This document shows, piece after piece, positions 7,883-16,053 of a DNA stretch of 24,136 nt. The stretch is from assembly GCA_035301285.1 (NCBI GenBank), contig DATGUN010000021.1, forward strand, positions 1-24,136, given 5' to 3'. Numbering within the stretch: position 1 is the stretch's first letter; each line of letters starts with the position of its first letter. The notes under the pieces were generated by a model. That model did no database searches, was not told the DNA's origin, and worked only from the letters and a program-made list of their open reading frames with translations. Position numbers and translations under genes: made by a program. Source of the stretch: DATGUN01 sp035301285 (GTDB taxonomy: Bacteria; Bacillota; Bacilli; Bacillales; Amphibacillaceae).

Positions 7883-9169
7883 ATGGAGACAATATTTGTC
7901 ATACTGATCGGTGCCATGGCAGCTGTTCTGGCAAACCTGAATATTGCGGTTTTCAACGATGGTTTGCGGCCGATTGTCGGAGAACATGTGGATGGCAATA
8001 TAAAGCGGCGAGAATTAGGTCTGACAGCTTTTGCCATGGGTTTTGGACTTGTTATTGGATTCGGGATCCCTTTCACGCTCTCAGCAAGCATTATTTTGGT
8101 TCACAGTATTTTACTCGGTACAGATATTATCGGATTGATTGTTCCTAAAAATAAATGGGGTACCCCTGCAGCTGCCATAGTAGGCGGTTTGTATGGCTGG
8201 GGACTGCAAGCTGGCCTCGAAGGTGTCGTGAAGGTATTTGAAGCCTTGCCGGTCAACGTCATGGACTCGATGGAAGAAATAGGAGATCCCGTTATATTGG
8301 CGTTCATGGCATTCCCTGCCCTTGCAGTGGCATTCCAATTCAGTGTTAAAAAAGGGATATGGACATTTGCCGCGGCAGCTGTTATCCGACAACTGACGAT
8401 GTTTATCAATGACCATGAGTTCTTGACAATCGGCGGCAATCCAATTGAAATCAATCAGGAAGGTGTTGCATTGATTGTCGGTATGATCTTCCTGCTGGTA
8501 TTTGCTGTACGTGTCAAGGCGGATGAATCATCTGTTGATTTGGCAGCTATGTTCAGTGACCGGGTCAAAAAAATCCGTGGAAATGTCATATACCTAGTCA
8601 TTATTGGTGCGCTCATTGCCGGTGCGGCAAACTTAATGATGATGGCCGGTGACCCGATTTCACTTCAACTATTAGCTGACGACGGGAAATTGGATGCCGG
8701 TATTGCAGCGGCTGCACGGGCAATCGGATTCATTCCGCTTGTCGCAAGTACCGCAATAGCAACTGGGGTATACAGCCCGGTCGGTTTTACATTGATTTTC
8801 GTTGTCGGTTTCTTTGTACCAAACGTATGGCTTGCAGTCATCATAGGCGGTATTGTCATTTTCCTTGAAGTCATGCTTTTAAGTACCATTGCACGGTTCT
8901 TGGATAAATATCCGGGAATTCGAAATTCCGGGGAAAATATCCGTAATGCCATGACGCGACTCTTGGAGGTCGCTTTGCTGATTGGTGGTGCGAATGCTTC
9001 AGACAGTATGGCACCAGGTTTTGGGTTCTTTTTCATTGCAGGTGTCTACTTGTTGAACGAGGCTGCAGGACGTCCCATCGTCCGCATGGCAGTCGGCCCG
9101 GTCGGTGCGATTGCAGTAGGTATTATAGCCAACGTTTTGGTTGCACTCGGCATCATGGCCGCACCGTAA
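7883..9169 (+). CDS. yhfT: YhfT-family membrane transporter
   Basis: A 428-residue integral membrane protein with about ten to twelve hydrophobic segments spread over its full length, starting METIFVILIGAMAAVLANLN and ending VLVALGIMAAP. Loops contain conserved-looking AVFNDGLRPI near residue 25, GGLYGWGLQAGLEGV near 105 and ANASDSMAPGFGFFF near 375. This matches YhfT, a putative inner-membrane transport protein of unknown substrate that sits with YhfU. The length and layout recall PTS EIIC-like permeases, but there is no EIIA/EIIB gene here, so secondary transport is equally possible. The ribosome site is AAGGGG at 7868-7873; php begins 37 bases after the stop. Confidence 0.85.
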   Translation: METIFVILIGAMAAVLANLNIAVFNDGLRPIVGEHVDGNIKRRELGLTAFAMGFGLVIGFGIPFTLSASIILVHSILLGTDIIGLIVPKNKWGTPAAAIVGGLYGWGLQAGLEGVVKVFEALPVNVMDSMEEIGDPVILAFMAFPALAVAFQFSVKKGIWTFAAAAVIRQLTMFINDHEFLTIGGNPIEINQEGVALIVGMIFLLVFAVRVKADESSVDLAAMFSDRVKKIRGNVIYLVIIGALIAGAANLMMMAGDPISLQLLADDGKLDAGIAAAARAIGFIPLVASTAIATGVYSPVGFTLIFVVGFFVPNVWLAVIIGGIVIFLEVMLLSTIARFLDKYPGIRNSGENIRNAMTRLLEVALLIGGANASDSMAPGFGFFFIAGVYLLNEAAGRPIVRMAVGPVGAIAVGIIANVLVALGIMAAP

Positions 9170-9206
9170 GATTGAATAACATTAAATGACAGGAGTGGAT
9201 ACCATC

Positions 9207-10127
9207 ATGATACAGACAGTAAAAGGGAAAATAGACAAGACGGAATTCGGGGTTTGCGCAGCACATGAACACGTGTCCATCGATCTGTCCAGGGTGAAAA
9301 AAGATCCGGATACGATTCTGGATGATGAGCAAGGTGCTTTGGATGAACTTCATCATTTTTCCCATGCAGGCGGCAATTCCATGGTAGAGTTAACCAATGA
9401 TGGCATGGGAAGAGATGCAGAGCGTCTCAAGCGTTTGAGTGAGGCATCCAACATCCATATCGTGGGATGCACCGGCTTTTACAAAGACCCTTTTATCCCG
9501 GAATACGCACAAGAATGGAACCGCGATCAATTCACAGCGCATTTTATCCATGAAATTGAAAACGGCATTGATGATACCGGCATTTATCCCGGTATCATCG
9601 GTGAAGTCGGTACAAGCAAAAATGACATCAAAGACATCGAAAAAGAATTGATTCTCGGATCCGGCCAAGCAGCCCTTGAAACAGGACTGACCGTTACCAC
9701 CCATACAACGATGGGTACGATGGGAAATGAGCAGGCTGAAATGTTATTGGAACTCGGTGTGCCGAAGAATCAACTCATCATCGGCCATCAAGATCTGAAT
9801 CCGAATAAAGACGAGGTACAGCGTGTTCTTGAAAAAGGTGTCTTTATTGGTTTCGATACAATCGGAAAAAACAATTACCGACCCGATGAAGATCGGTTGT
9901 CCTTTCTACTCGATTTTATCGAACAAGGTTTTCAAAAACAGATTCTACTTTCGGCTGATTTGACAAGAAAGTCCCATTGGAAAAAATATGATGGGCCCGG
10001 ATATGATATTGTCTTGAAACAATTCATCCCAATGCTCCAATCCAGGGGAGTGTCACAGGATGTCATAGATGATTTGCTTATCCATAACCCAGCGAATGCA
10101 TTTTCGATAAAGGAGCGTTCCCAGTAA
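9207..10127 (+). CDS. php: Php, phosphotriesterase homology protein
   Basis: A 306-residue TIM-barrel metallohydrolase of the amidohydrolase superfamily. The metal ligands are visible: H20-x-H22 (AAHEHVSIDLS), E133 (GEVGTSK), H166 (THTTMG), H194 (IGHQDL) and D251 (LSADLTRKSHW). As in E. coli Php, the bridging residue is a glutamate, not the carboxylated lysine of true phosphotriesterases. FDTIGKNNYRPDEDR is also Php-like. Family members hydrolyse lactones or phosphoesters; the natural substrate of Php is unknown. The start at 9207 is chosen because AGGAG lies 11 bases upstream; the ATG at 9186 is itself in front of that site. The stop overlaps the yhfS start (TAATG), so the two are translationally coupled. 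Confidence 0.88.
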   Translation: MIQTVKGKIDKTEFGVCAAHEHVSIDLSRVKKDPDTILDDEQGALDELHHFSHAGGNSMVELTNDGMGRDAERLKRLSEASNIHIVGCTGFYKDPFIPEYAQEWNRDQFTAHFIHEIENGIDDTGIYPGIIGEVGTSKNDIKDIEKELILGSGQAALETGLTVTTHTTMGTMGNEQAEMLLELGVPKNQLIIGHQDLNPNKDEVQRVLEKGVFIGFDTIGKNNYRPDEDRLSFLLDFIEQGFQKQILLSADLTRKSHWKKYDGPGYDIVLKQFIPMLQSRGVSQDVIDDLLIHNPANAFSIKERSQ

Positions 10128-11251
10128 TGTATGATCCGAAAGCATTGAAATATGCAGAGTCCGTCATTCCCTCATTATCCGTGAATGAGGCGCAAGCATT
10201 GCAATTTAAACTGGTCGATTCCATGAGCAGGCATTTTACGGGGGATGAATTTTTATCACTCGGTGACCTGGGTGTGGCATCACGTTATAAGCGGCCGGAA
10301 CAAACGAATCGAGCAGAGATGACACTGGCAGATTTTTTCGGGACGGAGAATACCGCCCTTGTCCGGGGTGCCGGCACTGGAGCAATCCGGATTCTCCTCA
10401 ATACGTTGATGGAACCGGGCGACACCATGTTTGTTCATAATGCTCCCATCTATACGACAACCCAAGGCACGATGCACCATTCAAGGTTCTCGACTAACGT
10501 AGTGGATTACAATGACCTGGATGCAGTCGAAAAAGCTATCAGCACGGATGATACTGCCAAAGTTTTCTACGTGCAGCACGCTCGCCAGCAGCCAACCGAT
10601 CACTATGATTTAAAAAAACTCATTCAAACCGTCAAACGGGAACGACCGGATTTGCCAGTTGTTGTTGATGATAATTATTGTACAATGAAGGCCCACGGGA
10701 TTGGCGTGGAATACGGAGCGGATTATTCAACTTTCTCCGGCTTTAAAGTGCTCGGACCAGAAGGAGTCGGCGTGATTACCGGAAAAAACGAAGCCATCGA
10801 AACAATCCATGCGGAAAATTACTCTGGTGGCGGACAGGTACAAGGCTACGAAGCGATGGAACTGATCCGGATGATGACGTTTGCGCCGGTTACCCTTGCC
10901 ACGCAAAATGAGCAGGTAGAAGAAATTTGCAGGAAGCTGAATGAGGGTGCTGTGGGTGGCATAGCGGAGGCTTATATGGTGAATGCCCAATCAAAAGTCA
11001 TTATCGTCGAACTGGAAAAACCGATTGCGCCTGATGTCATTCAAAGGAGCAATGCCCTTGGAGCGGCAACTCATCCAGTTGGCGCGGAATCGAAATATGA
11101 AATGACCCCGATGATCTATCGTGTATCCGGGACATTCATCGATGCCAAACCACGCCTGAAAGAATTTGGCATTCGAATCAACCCCATGAAATCAGGTGCG
11201 GAAACAGTATTGAACATTCTGGACGCAGCCATACAATCCGCAAATGAATAA
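10127..11251 (+). CDS. yhfS: YhfS-family PLP-dependent enzyme (aspartate aminotransferase fold)
   Basis: A 374-residue fold-type I PLP protein. Visible elements are a glycine-rich cofactor loop (ALVRGAGTGAIRILL, about residues 77-91), an aspartate pair for the pyridine nitrogen (VVVDDNY, 178-184), and the Schiff-base lysine K207 in TFSGFKVLGPEGVGV. These match YhfS, related to Cys/Met-metabolism lyases and aminotransferases but with no proven reaction. It may act on the amino compound released by the upstream hydrolases (inference). It starts within the php stop codon, with AAGGAG about 13 bases before, and ends 17 bases before yhfX. Confidence 0.85.
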   Translation: MYDPKALKYAESVIPSLSVNEAQALQFKLVDSMSRHFTGDEFLSLGDLGVASRYKRPEQTNRAEMTLADFFGTENTALVRGAGTGAIRILLNTLMEPGDTMFVHNAPIYTTTQGTMHHSRFSTNVVDYNDLDAVEKAISTDDTAKVFYVQHARQQPTDHYDLKKLIQTVKRERPDLPVVVDDNYCTMKAHGIGVEYGADYSTFSGFKVLGPEGVGVITGKNEAIETIHAENYSGGGQVQGYEAMELIRMMTFAPVTLATQNEQVEEICRKLNEGAVGGIAEAYMVNAQSKVIIVELEKPIAPDVIQRSNALGAATHPVGAESKYEMTPMIYRVSGTFIDAKPRLKEFGIRINPMKSGAETVLNILDAAIQSANE

Positions 11252-11268
11252 TTTAGCAGGAGGATACC

Positions 11269-12429
11269 ATGTTTTTAGATATAACAAAACGCAAAAATCC
11301 ACAACTCATACAAACAGGGGTAGCATTCCACCAATCTGGAAAGATTCCACCGAATACCTATATCATCGATGTAGACGTCCTGAAGTCGAATACGGAAAAA
11401 ATAGCCGGTGCCGCATCCAAAAATGATATAGAGCTCTATTATATGACGAAACAGCTTGGACGGATTTCACACATTGCCGATATTATTGAAGACCATGGTA
11501 TTCCAAAAGCAGTGGCCGTCGATTTCGACGAAGGGAAAATACTCGCGGACAAAGGGATGGACATCGGACATATCGGCCATCTTGTCCAGCCCGGAAAAAA
11601 CCAATGGGAAGAAGTGCTGAAGTGGCATCCGGAGGTAGTAACCATTTTCTCACTGGAGCGCGCCGAACAGCTGTCGGAAAGCGCGTTAAAATCAGGAAAA
11701 AAACAGGACATACTATTAAAAGTATATGGTCCGGATGATGATTTTCATAAAGCCCAGGAAGGCGGCATTTCGCTAGATGACCTTTCCGAAACAGCCGATC
11801 AAATCCAGAAGCTCGAAGGCGTATCGATTGTTGGCATAACCGCCTTTCCGGCACTGCAGATCAATGAAGAAAAATCTGATATGGTTCCAACCAACAATGT
11901 AAATACATTGATGAAAGCGAAAGATATCCTTACTGAAAAAGGGTTGCCAGTTAAACAGGTCAATGGAGCAGGCGGTACAAGTGCTGCCACACTCCCCCAA
12001 CTTTCCCGGCTAGGAATAACACATGCGGAACCCGGACACGGATTAACCGGCACCACACCGCTGCATGCCTACAGGGATTTACCGGAAGTGCCAGGGATGA
12101 TATATGTGACCGAAGTTTCCCACTCCTTCAAGGACCGTTACCAGGTCATCGCAGGAGGATATTACGACCGCTCCCATATGAAAGGGTGCCTCGTAGGCCA
12201 CGATGAGAACAACATTTTAAACCAACATATCCCCGCTCTACCCAAAAACCCTGAGTCGATCGATTACTACGGGATGATTACACCTGCAGAAGATGTCACT
12301 ATCAAAACAGGTGATACAGCTATTTTTGCCTTCAGAACCCAAATTTTCGTCACGCGTGCTCATATAGCGCTGGTGGAAGGCATTCAATCAGGGACACCAA
12401 AGCTTATACATCTGGAAAGGAAGTGGTAG
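11269..12429 (+). CDS. yhfX: YhfX-family PLP-dependent enzyme (alanine-racemase fold)
   Basis: A 386-residue fold-type III PLP protein. The N-terminal TIM barrel begins with TYIIDVDVLKSNTEKIAG and places the Schiff-base lysine at K61 (LYYMTKQLGR). A glycine-rich phosphate-binding turn (NGAGGTSAATLPQL) and EPGHGLTGTTPLH follow at about 225-265. The C-terminal beta domain (about 280-386) is present. It matches YhfX, a relative of amino acid racemases and D-amino acid lyases; the substrate is unknown. The start is well supported by AGGAGG five bases upstream. yhfW starts three bases after its stop, with the ribosome site inside the yhfX end. Confidence 0.87.
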   Translation: MFLDITKRKNPQLIQTGVAFHQSGKIPPNTYIIDVDVLKSNTEKIAGAASKNDIELYYMTKQLGRISHIADIIEDHGIPKAVAVDFDEGKILADKGMDIGHIGHLVQPGKNQWEEVLKWHPEVVTIFSLERAEQLSESALKSGKKQDILLKVYGPDDDFHKAQEGGISLDDLSETADQIQKLEGVSIVGITAFPALQINEEKSDMVPTNNVNTLMKAKDILTEKGLPVKQVNGAGGTSAATLPQLSRLGITHAEPGHGLTGTTPLHAYRDLPEVPGMIYVTEVSHSFKDRYQVIAGGYYDRSHMKGCLVGHDENNILNQHIPALPKNPESIDYYGMITPAEDVTIKTGDTAIFAFRTQIFVTRAHIALVEGIQSGTPKLIHLERKW

Positions 12430-12432
12430 ACA

Positions 12433-13635
12433 ATGGCAAAAATGATGCTGCTCGTCATTGACAGTTTTGGTATCGGGGCAACCGATGATTGCGAGAAATA
12501 CGAGGAACCCGCGAATTGCACCGCCAATACGTATAAACGCATACGCGAAGAAAAAGGGGACATACTGAAGATTCCAACATTATACAGCTTGGGCTTGGGA
12601 ACACTGGTCGACGATAAACCGTCACCTGATAATGCCTATGGTTATTCGAAATTAGTGCACCATCCCGCAGAAACTTACCTTGGTCATCAGGAGATTGCGG
12701 GAAGCATACCCAAAAAAGCAAACAAACGGTTAATGAAGGATATTCATCGTGACATGAAGCGGGCGCTGCAAAAGAAAGGGTATGACGTCCGTTATCCGTT
12801 CGACGATAACCCGGTCCTTTTAGTGAACGAAGCAGCGGTTATCGGAGACAATTTAGAATCAGCTGTTGGCAACATCATTAACGTAACGGCAGATTTTAAA
12901 AAGATGCCTTTTTCCGAGGTCAAAAGATTGGGCGAAACCGTCCGGGCTAATGTAGATACAACACGCGTCATTGCGTTTGGAGGCCCTCACACATCCATTC
13001 AACATATTCTATCTTGCGTCAAAAACAAAAAAGAAGTCCAATGGGGTGTTGATGCACCGGAGGCACATGTCTATGGTGAAGGATATGAAGTAACTCATAT
13101 GGGGTATGGAGTCGAAATCGACAAACAATTTCCCACTATTGCCGCGAAGCATGGCCTCAGAGTACACAGGCTTGGAAAAACAGCAGATGTATTACACGGT
13201 GATGGTCCGGCCGACCCAATTGTCGACACGACGGAATTGCTCGACAAAGTGACCGAAAGTTACAAGAATGAAAAAAATGATGCTGCATTTTTGGTTAATA
13301 TCCAAGAAACAGACCTAGCTGGTCATGCGGAAGACGTGGATTGGTACTGTGATTTACTGAACAGAACCGATAAATGGCTCGCACATTTCATCCCACAAAT
13401 GAACGCAGATGATATATTGATCATCATGGCGGACCATGGAAATGACCCCGGAATTGGCCACTCGAACCACACTCGGGAAAATGTACCGGTTCTGATTGTA
13501 GGTGATAAGGTGAAAAAGACTACTATTGGCGCCCGTGATACAATGGCGGATGTTGGTGCGACATTCAGCGACTTTTTCGGATTACCACCGACTGCGGAAG
13601 GCACAAGCTTTTTGGGTGACGTTGTCTATAAATAA
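12433..13635 (+). CDS. yhfW: YhfW, phosphopentomutase-like metalloenzyme
   Basis: A 400-residue member of the alkaline-phosphatase/phosphopentomutase superfamily. D10 in LVIDSFGIGA is the first metal ligand; T81 in AETYLGHQEIAG sits where DeoB carries its phosphothreonine; the second metal site is MADHGNDPGIGHSNH (about residues 332-346), close to the DeoB motif. This supports phosphate transfer within a sugar-phosphate-like substrate, but residues that fix ribose specificity in DeoB cannot be judged. It is the last gene of the operon; no clear rho-independent terminator follows. E. coli YhfW has the same neighbours and no assigned substrate. Confidence 0.85.
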   Translation: MAKMMLLVIDSFGIGATDDCEKYEEPANCTANTYKRIREEKGDILKIPTLYSLGLGTLVDDKPSPDNAYGYSKLVHHPAETYLGHQEIAGSIPKKANKRLMKDIHRDMKRALQKKGYDVRYPFDDNPVLLVNEAAVIGDNLESAVGNIINVTADFKKMPFSEVKRLGETVRANVDTTRVIAFGGPHTSIQHILSCVKNKKEVQWGVDAPEAHVYGEGYEVTHMGYGVEIDKQFPTIAAKHGLRVHRLGKTADVLHGDGPADPIVDTTELLDKVTESYKNEKNDAAFLVNIQETDLAGHAEDVDWYCDLLNRTDKWLAHFIPQMNADDILIIMADHGNDPGIGHSNHTRENVPVLIVGDKVKKTTIGARDTMADVGATFSDFFGLPPTAEGTSFLGDVVYK

Positions 13636-14094
13636 GGTCTTCTCGTTCTCATATAATGGGGTGGTTGACTATCTTCCTTTTCAGAAGGGAGTGTGTTATA
13701 GACCACCACATTGGGAACTTTAAGTTCTATTGCACAATTCAGAGTTGTAACTATTGCAACTCTGACACTAGTAATGTCCATTGTCGTGTTCCTAAACAAA
13801 TAGAAGTGACCAACCTAAACCATTTACTTCCTACACCAAGTTGGTCAACCGTTCTTTATACGGTTCTGTAATTTCTAAAATGTGTCTGGTCGGTACTTAA
13901 ACTTAAATATATCATTAAACAAATGAATGATATAGTCAGTTTTCCGAAACTTATTGCTTTATAATAAACTTCCACACCAACATGCATGTCATCATGATAT
14001 AACCGTTCCATACAAAGGTTACATGCAGACCATCGCTGACTAAAGTAATGGTTTTTTATAACTCCGCGACAATCACCTTGAACAACATCGTACA
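13636..14094. other. Repeat-rich intergenic stretch after the operon
   Basis: This region is dense in dyads: GGTGGT/ACCACC arms near 13661-13707, the perfect 13-mer GAACTTTAAGTTC at 13715-13727, a 9-bp stem at 13739-13747/13757-13765, repeat copy B at 13781-13869, and a 9-bp dyad TATATCATT/AATGATATA at 13908-13916/13926-13934. None has a T-run that would make it a standard terminator. A possible small minus-strand ORF occupies 13856-14095. Confidence 0.55.
13781..13869. repeat. Diverged hairpin-bearing repeat, copy B
   Basis: This is the partner of 1667-1764 (see there for shared blocks). Its own potential stem is GACCAAC/GTTGGTC at 13808-13814/13840-13846, and AACCG/CGGTT flank the final CCGTTCTTTATACGG. 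The stop codon of the small minus ORF lies inside the right end, so an insertion here may have replaced that ORF's original end. Confidence 0.5.
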
Positions 14095-14095
14095 T
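13856..14095 (-). CDS. Possible small protein with CxxC motif, coupled to the Nudix gene
   Basis: The minus frame starts with an ATG that overlaps the Nudix stop codon by one base (TAATG), a common sign of translational coupling. It runs 79 codons. Residues about 1-45 look like real protein: GDCRGVIKNHYFSQRW then SACNLCMERLYHDDMH, with a CxxC and nearby histidines that could bind zinc. The remaining residues are hydrophobic and low in complexity and lie over repeat material, so the original C-terminus may be lost. I recognise no family. Confidence 0.4.
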   Translation of the reverse strand: MYDVVQGDCRGVIKNHYFSQRWSACNLCMERLYHDDMHVGVEVYYKAISFGKLTISFICLMIYLSLSTDQTHFRNYRTV

Positions 14096-14487
14096 TACCC
14101 AAGGTCCTCCAAAACACGATCCACCGCTGGAATGTCCGCGGGTGCCCAATCAAGCTCCGGGAGCTCCTGGGGCCAACGCCATTCCAGATGTGAATGTTCC
14201 GTCGGGACGGGCGTGCCGCTGACGATTCGCCCGTAATAAATGGTCAGGTCAACCGTCCCAAATTCATACATGTGGGTGGTTCGGGTGATCTGCTTGCCGA
14301 TTTCTATTGTGCATGTCAATTCTTCCTGGATCTCGCGTTTCAATGCGTCTTTTGGTGTTTCACTTTCTTCAATTTTTCCGCCTGGGAACTCCCATTTACC
14401 GGGGAGTGTTTTTGTTGGACCACGCTGTGCACAGAGAATTTTTCCCTGCTTTACAATGACGGCACCGACAACTGGGATGGTTTTCAT
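14095..14487 (-). CDS. MutT-like Nudix hydrolase
   Basis: A 130-residue Nudix protein. The Nudix box lies at residues 37-59 (G37, E43, REIQEE at 51-56); threonine replaces the usual glycine at position 58. The start MKTIPVVGAVIVKQGKILCAQRG and the ending with a conserved tryptophan (HLEWRWPQELPELDWAPADIP) resemble the 8-oxo-dGTP or CTP pyrophosphohydrolase group that cleans the nucleotide pool. Exact substrate is not decidable. AGGAGG lies seven bases before the ATG. The stop overlaps a candidate small gene. Confidence 0.85.
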   Translation of the reverse strand: MKTIPVVGAVIVKQGKILCAQRGPTKTLPGKWEFPGGKIEESETPKDALKREIQEELTCTIEIGKQITRTTHMYEFGTVDLTIYYGRIVSGTPVPTEHSHLEWRWPQELPELDWAPADIPAVDRVLEDLG

Positions 14488-14760
14488 GGAATGGCCTCCT
14501 GATACGTTATGATGGGTCTTTTATTTTGAACATATTATCTGCGTCTTCTATTTTCAGGTATTCTTTCAGTTGTCCTTCGACGACTAGAACTCATCGGTAA
14601 CTGCTTTTAGCCCATATTATAGCATGAAGGTACCTTCTCTTAAATCGGTTATGAAAAAACGGTGGAGCGACCAATCAAAAAACACGTACCCACCAAACTG
14701 CCACTCATCCGCTCTCCCTAAAACACGCCACACTAAAACACCCCTACTCAATACTTCATA

Positions 14761-14801
14761 AAGAAAAAAGCAGGCCGCCGGAATGACCGGTTGACCTGCT
14801 T
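14761..14801 (-). terminator. Rho-independent terminator of the MscS-type gene
   Basis: AAGCAGG (14768-14774) pairs with CCTGCTT (14795-14801), with an inner CCGG/CCGG stem, and on the minus strand the stem is followed by TTTTTTCTT. The orientation and position, about 100 bases past the channel stop, fit. Confidence 0.8.
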
Positions 14802-14810
14802 CTTATGGCA

Positions 14811-14857
14811 CTAAAACCCACTGCCAAATTATTGCTGTGGCAAATGGGCTTTTTACC
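14811..14857. terminator. Second, imperfect hairpin with T/A flanks
   Basis: CCCACTGCCA (14817-14826) pairs imperfectly with TGGCAAATGGG (14838-14848). TTTT follows on the plus strand and the minus strand has a matching TTTT, so it could act in either direction as a first terminator for the channel gene. Confidence 0.45.
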
Positions 14858-14898
14858 TTATTTTCATGCTTAAAACATCGCACTAAACCTTCAGTGTA

Positions 14899-15738
14899 TT
14901 ATGCTTCATCTTTTTTAACGACATTGACTTGGTACTCATAAGGCATGTCAATACCATGTTCATCAAAGGCTTCTTTGACCTGTTTGAACAGCTTTCTCTG
15001 AACACCCCACTGTTCCATGTTCTTGGTTTGGGCTGTGATACGCATGACAACCTCATGTTGGTCAATGGTCTCGACCCCATCAACATTTGGACCGTCTACA
15101 ATCGTTTCGTCTTCTTCGGCCATTCGATCACATACCTCTTGCGCCACTTTGAATGCTTGGTCGATATTGTCATTATAAGAAAAGCCGATTTCAACCAATG
15201 CGCGCATGTCGCCGCGTGAATAGTTACTCAGGTTTTCGATATTGCGGTTCGGTATGTAATGAAGGATACCATCGAAATCCCGGATTTTCGTTGTTCGGAG
15301 ACCGATTTCCTCGACGACGCCGTCCACACCGGCAGTGATAATATAGTCATCGACATCTGCCCATTTTTCGGCCAATATGAAAAAGCCTGTCACGATATCC
15401 GAAACAAGTCCCTGCGCACCGAAACCGATGGCCAGACCAACAACACCTGCCCCGGCAATCAGACCGCCAATTGGAAGGCCGAAAATGCCGAACACGACAA
15501 CAATGACAATAAAAATGAGTGTATAGGATAAAACACTTAACAATAACCCTTCAAGGACCTTTGCTCTGCCCTTGGACATTTTTCCACTTTCTTGCATTTT
15601 ATCAAAGGAACGCGTAATCAGGCGATTCCCGATACCTTTGAATATGAGGTAGGCAATCCAGATGAGGACAAGTTGTAAAACAATGATTCCCGCACCTTCA
15701 GCGATGCCACCCCAATCATAATCCGTGATCCAATCCAT
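14899..15738 (-). CDS. Small-conductance mechanosensitive channel, MscS family
   Basis: A 279-residue membrane channel that opens under membrane tension to release solutes after osmotic downshock. Transmembrane helices are visible at about residues 15-35 and 63-88. The pore helix TM3 is rich in Gly/Ala (GGLIAGAGVVGLAIGFGAQG, 91-110) and continues into LVSDIVTGFFILAE. The MscS beta domain (VDDYIITAGVDGVVEEIGLR, then NRNIENLSNYSR) and the alpha/beta end domain (to residue 275) follow. The length is close to E. coli MscS (286). The ribosome site is GGAAG eight bases upstream. It diverges from the cystine transporter gene. Confidence 0.92.
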   Translation of the reverse strand: MDWITDYDWGGIAEGAGIIVLQLVLIWIAYLIFKGIGNRLITRSFDKMQESGKMSKGRAKVLEGLLLSVLSYTLIFIVIVVVFGIFGLPIGGLIAGAGVVGLAIGFGAQGLVSDIVTGFFILAEKWADVDDYIITAGVDGVVEEIGLRTTKIRDFDGILHYIPNRNIENLSNYSRGDMRALVEIGFSYNDNIDQAFKVAQEVCDRMAEEDETIVDGPNVDGVETIDQHEVVMRITAQTKNMEQWGVQRKLFKQVKEAFDEHGIDMPYEYQVNVVKKDEA

Positions 15739-16053
15739 TGCTATGACTTCCTTTCTTCTTCTATAACTTCAATGTTACTTATTTCCTTATTTATAAGGAT
15801 TTAAACGTGACCTGCTTTGTAGTATAACGAATTTGCGTCATCAGGAAAAGCATGACGGATTTTCCAATCACGAAACGGCATTTTTCTAGCCTCCTTCAGA
15901 ACATCTTGGTTTACCCAGCTATTGTCTCGGTCTTTTTCATCCCCTGGGCATCCGCACACACATTTAAAACCTTCTGTGTATACGTTAGTTATTACCCTTT
16001 TATCAGGCCATCAGCCTAAAAGCGGTCATCATGATTGGAAAGGAGGTTTTGAA
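15739..16053. promoter_or_regulatory. Divergent mscS/tcyP control region
   Basis: 315 bases between divergent genes. It contains a perfect dyad TCCTTAT-TT-ATAAGGA at 15784-15799, close to the channel start. A CGTCAT/ATGACG stem lies near 15836-15857. A hairpin made of CTTTTA and TAAAAG around AGGC/GCC lies near 15996-16021, about 15 bases before the transporter ribosome site. I cannot match these to a known CymR or T-box element, so they are only candidates for regulation. Confidence 0.4.

Larger units (their letters stand above)
14488..14898. other. Spacer holding the MscS terminators
   Basis: About 410 bases with no supported gene. The left half (14488-14760) carries the upstream region of the Nudix gene and nothing else I can name. 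The right half contains two hairpins that end the channel gene. Confidence 0.6.

Noticed and set aside
13856..14149. Longer start for the small CxxC ORF
   Set aside because: It would need an ATT start inside the Nudix gene; the ATG at 14095 overlapping the Nudix stop is better.
15922..16053. N-terminal extension of the TcyP-like transporter
   Set aside because: The extra residues are not protein-like, and a strong AAAGGAGG site fits the ATG at 16054.
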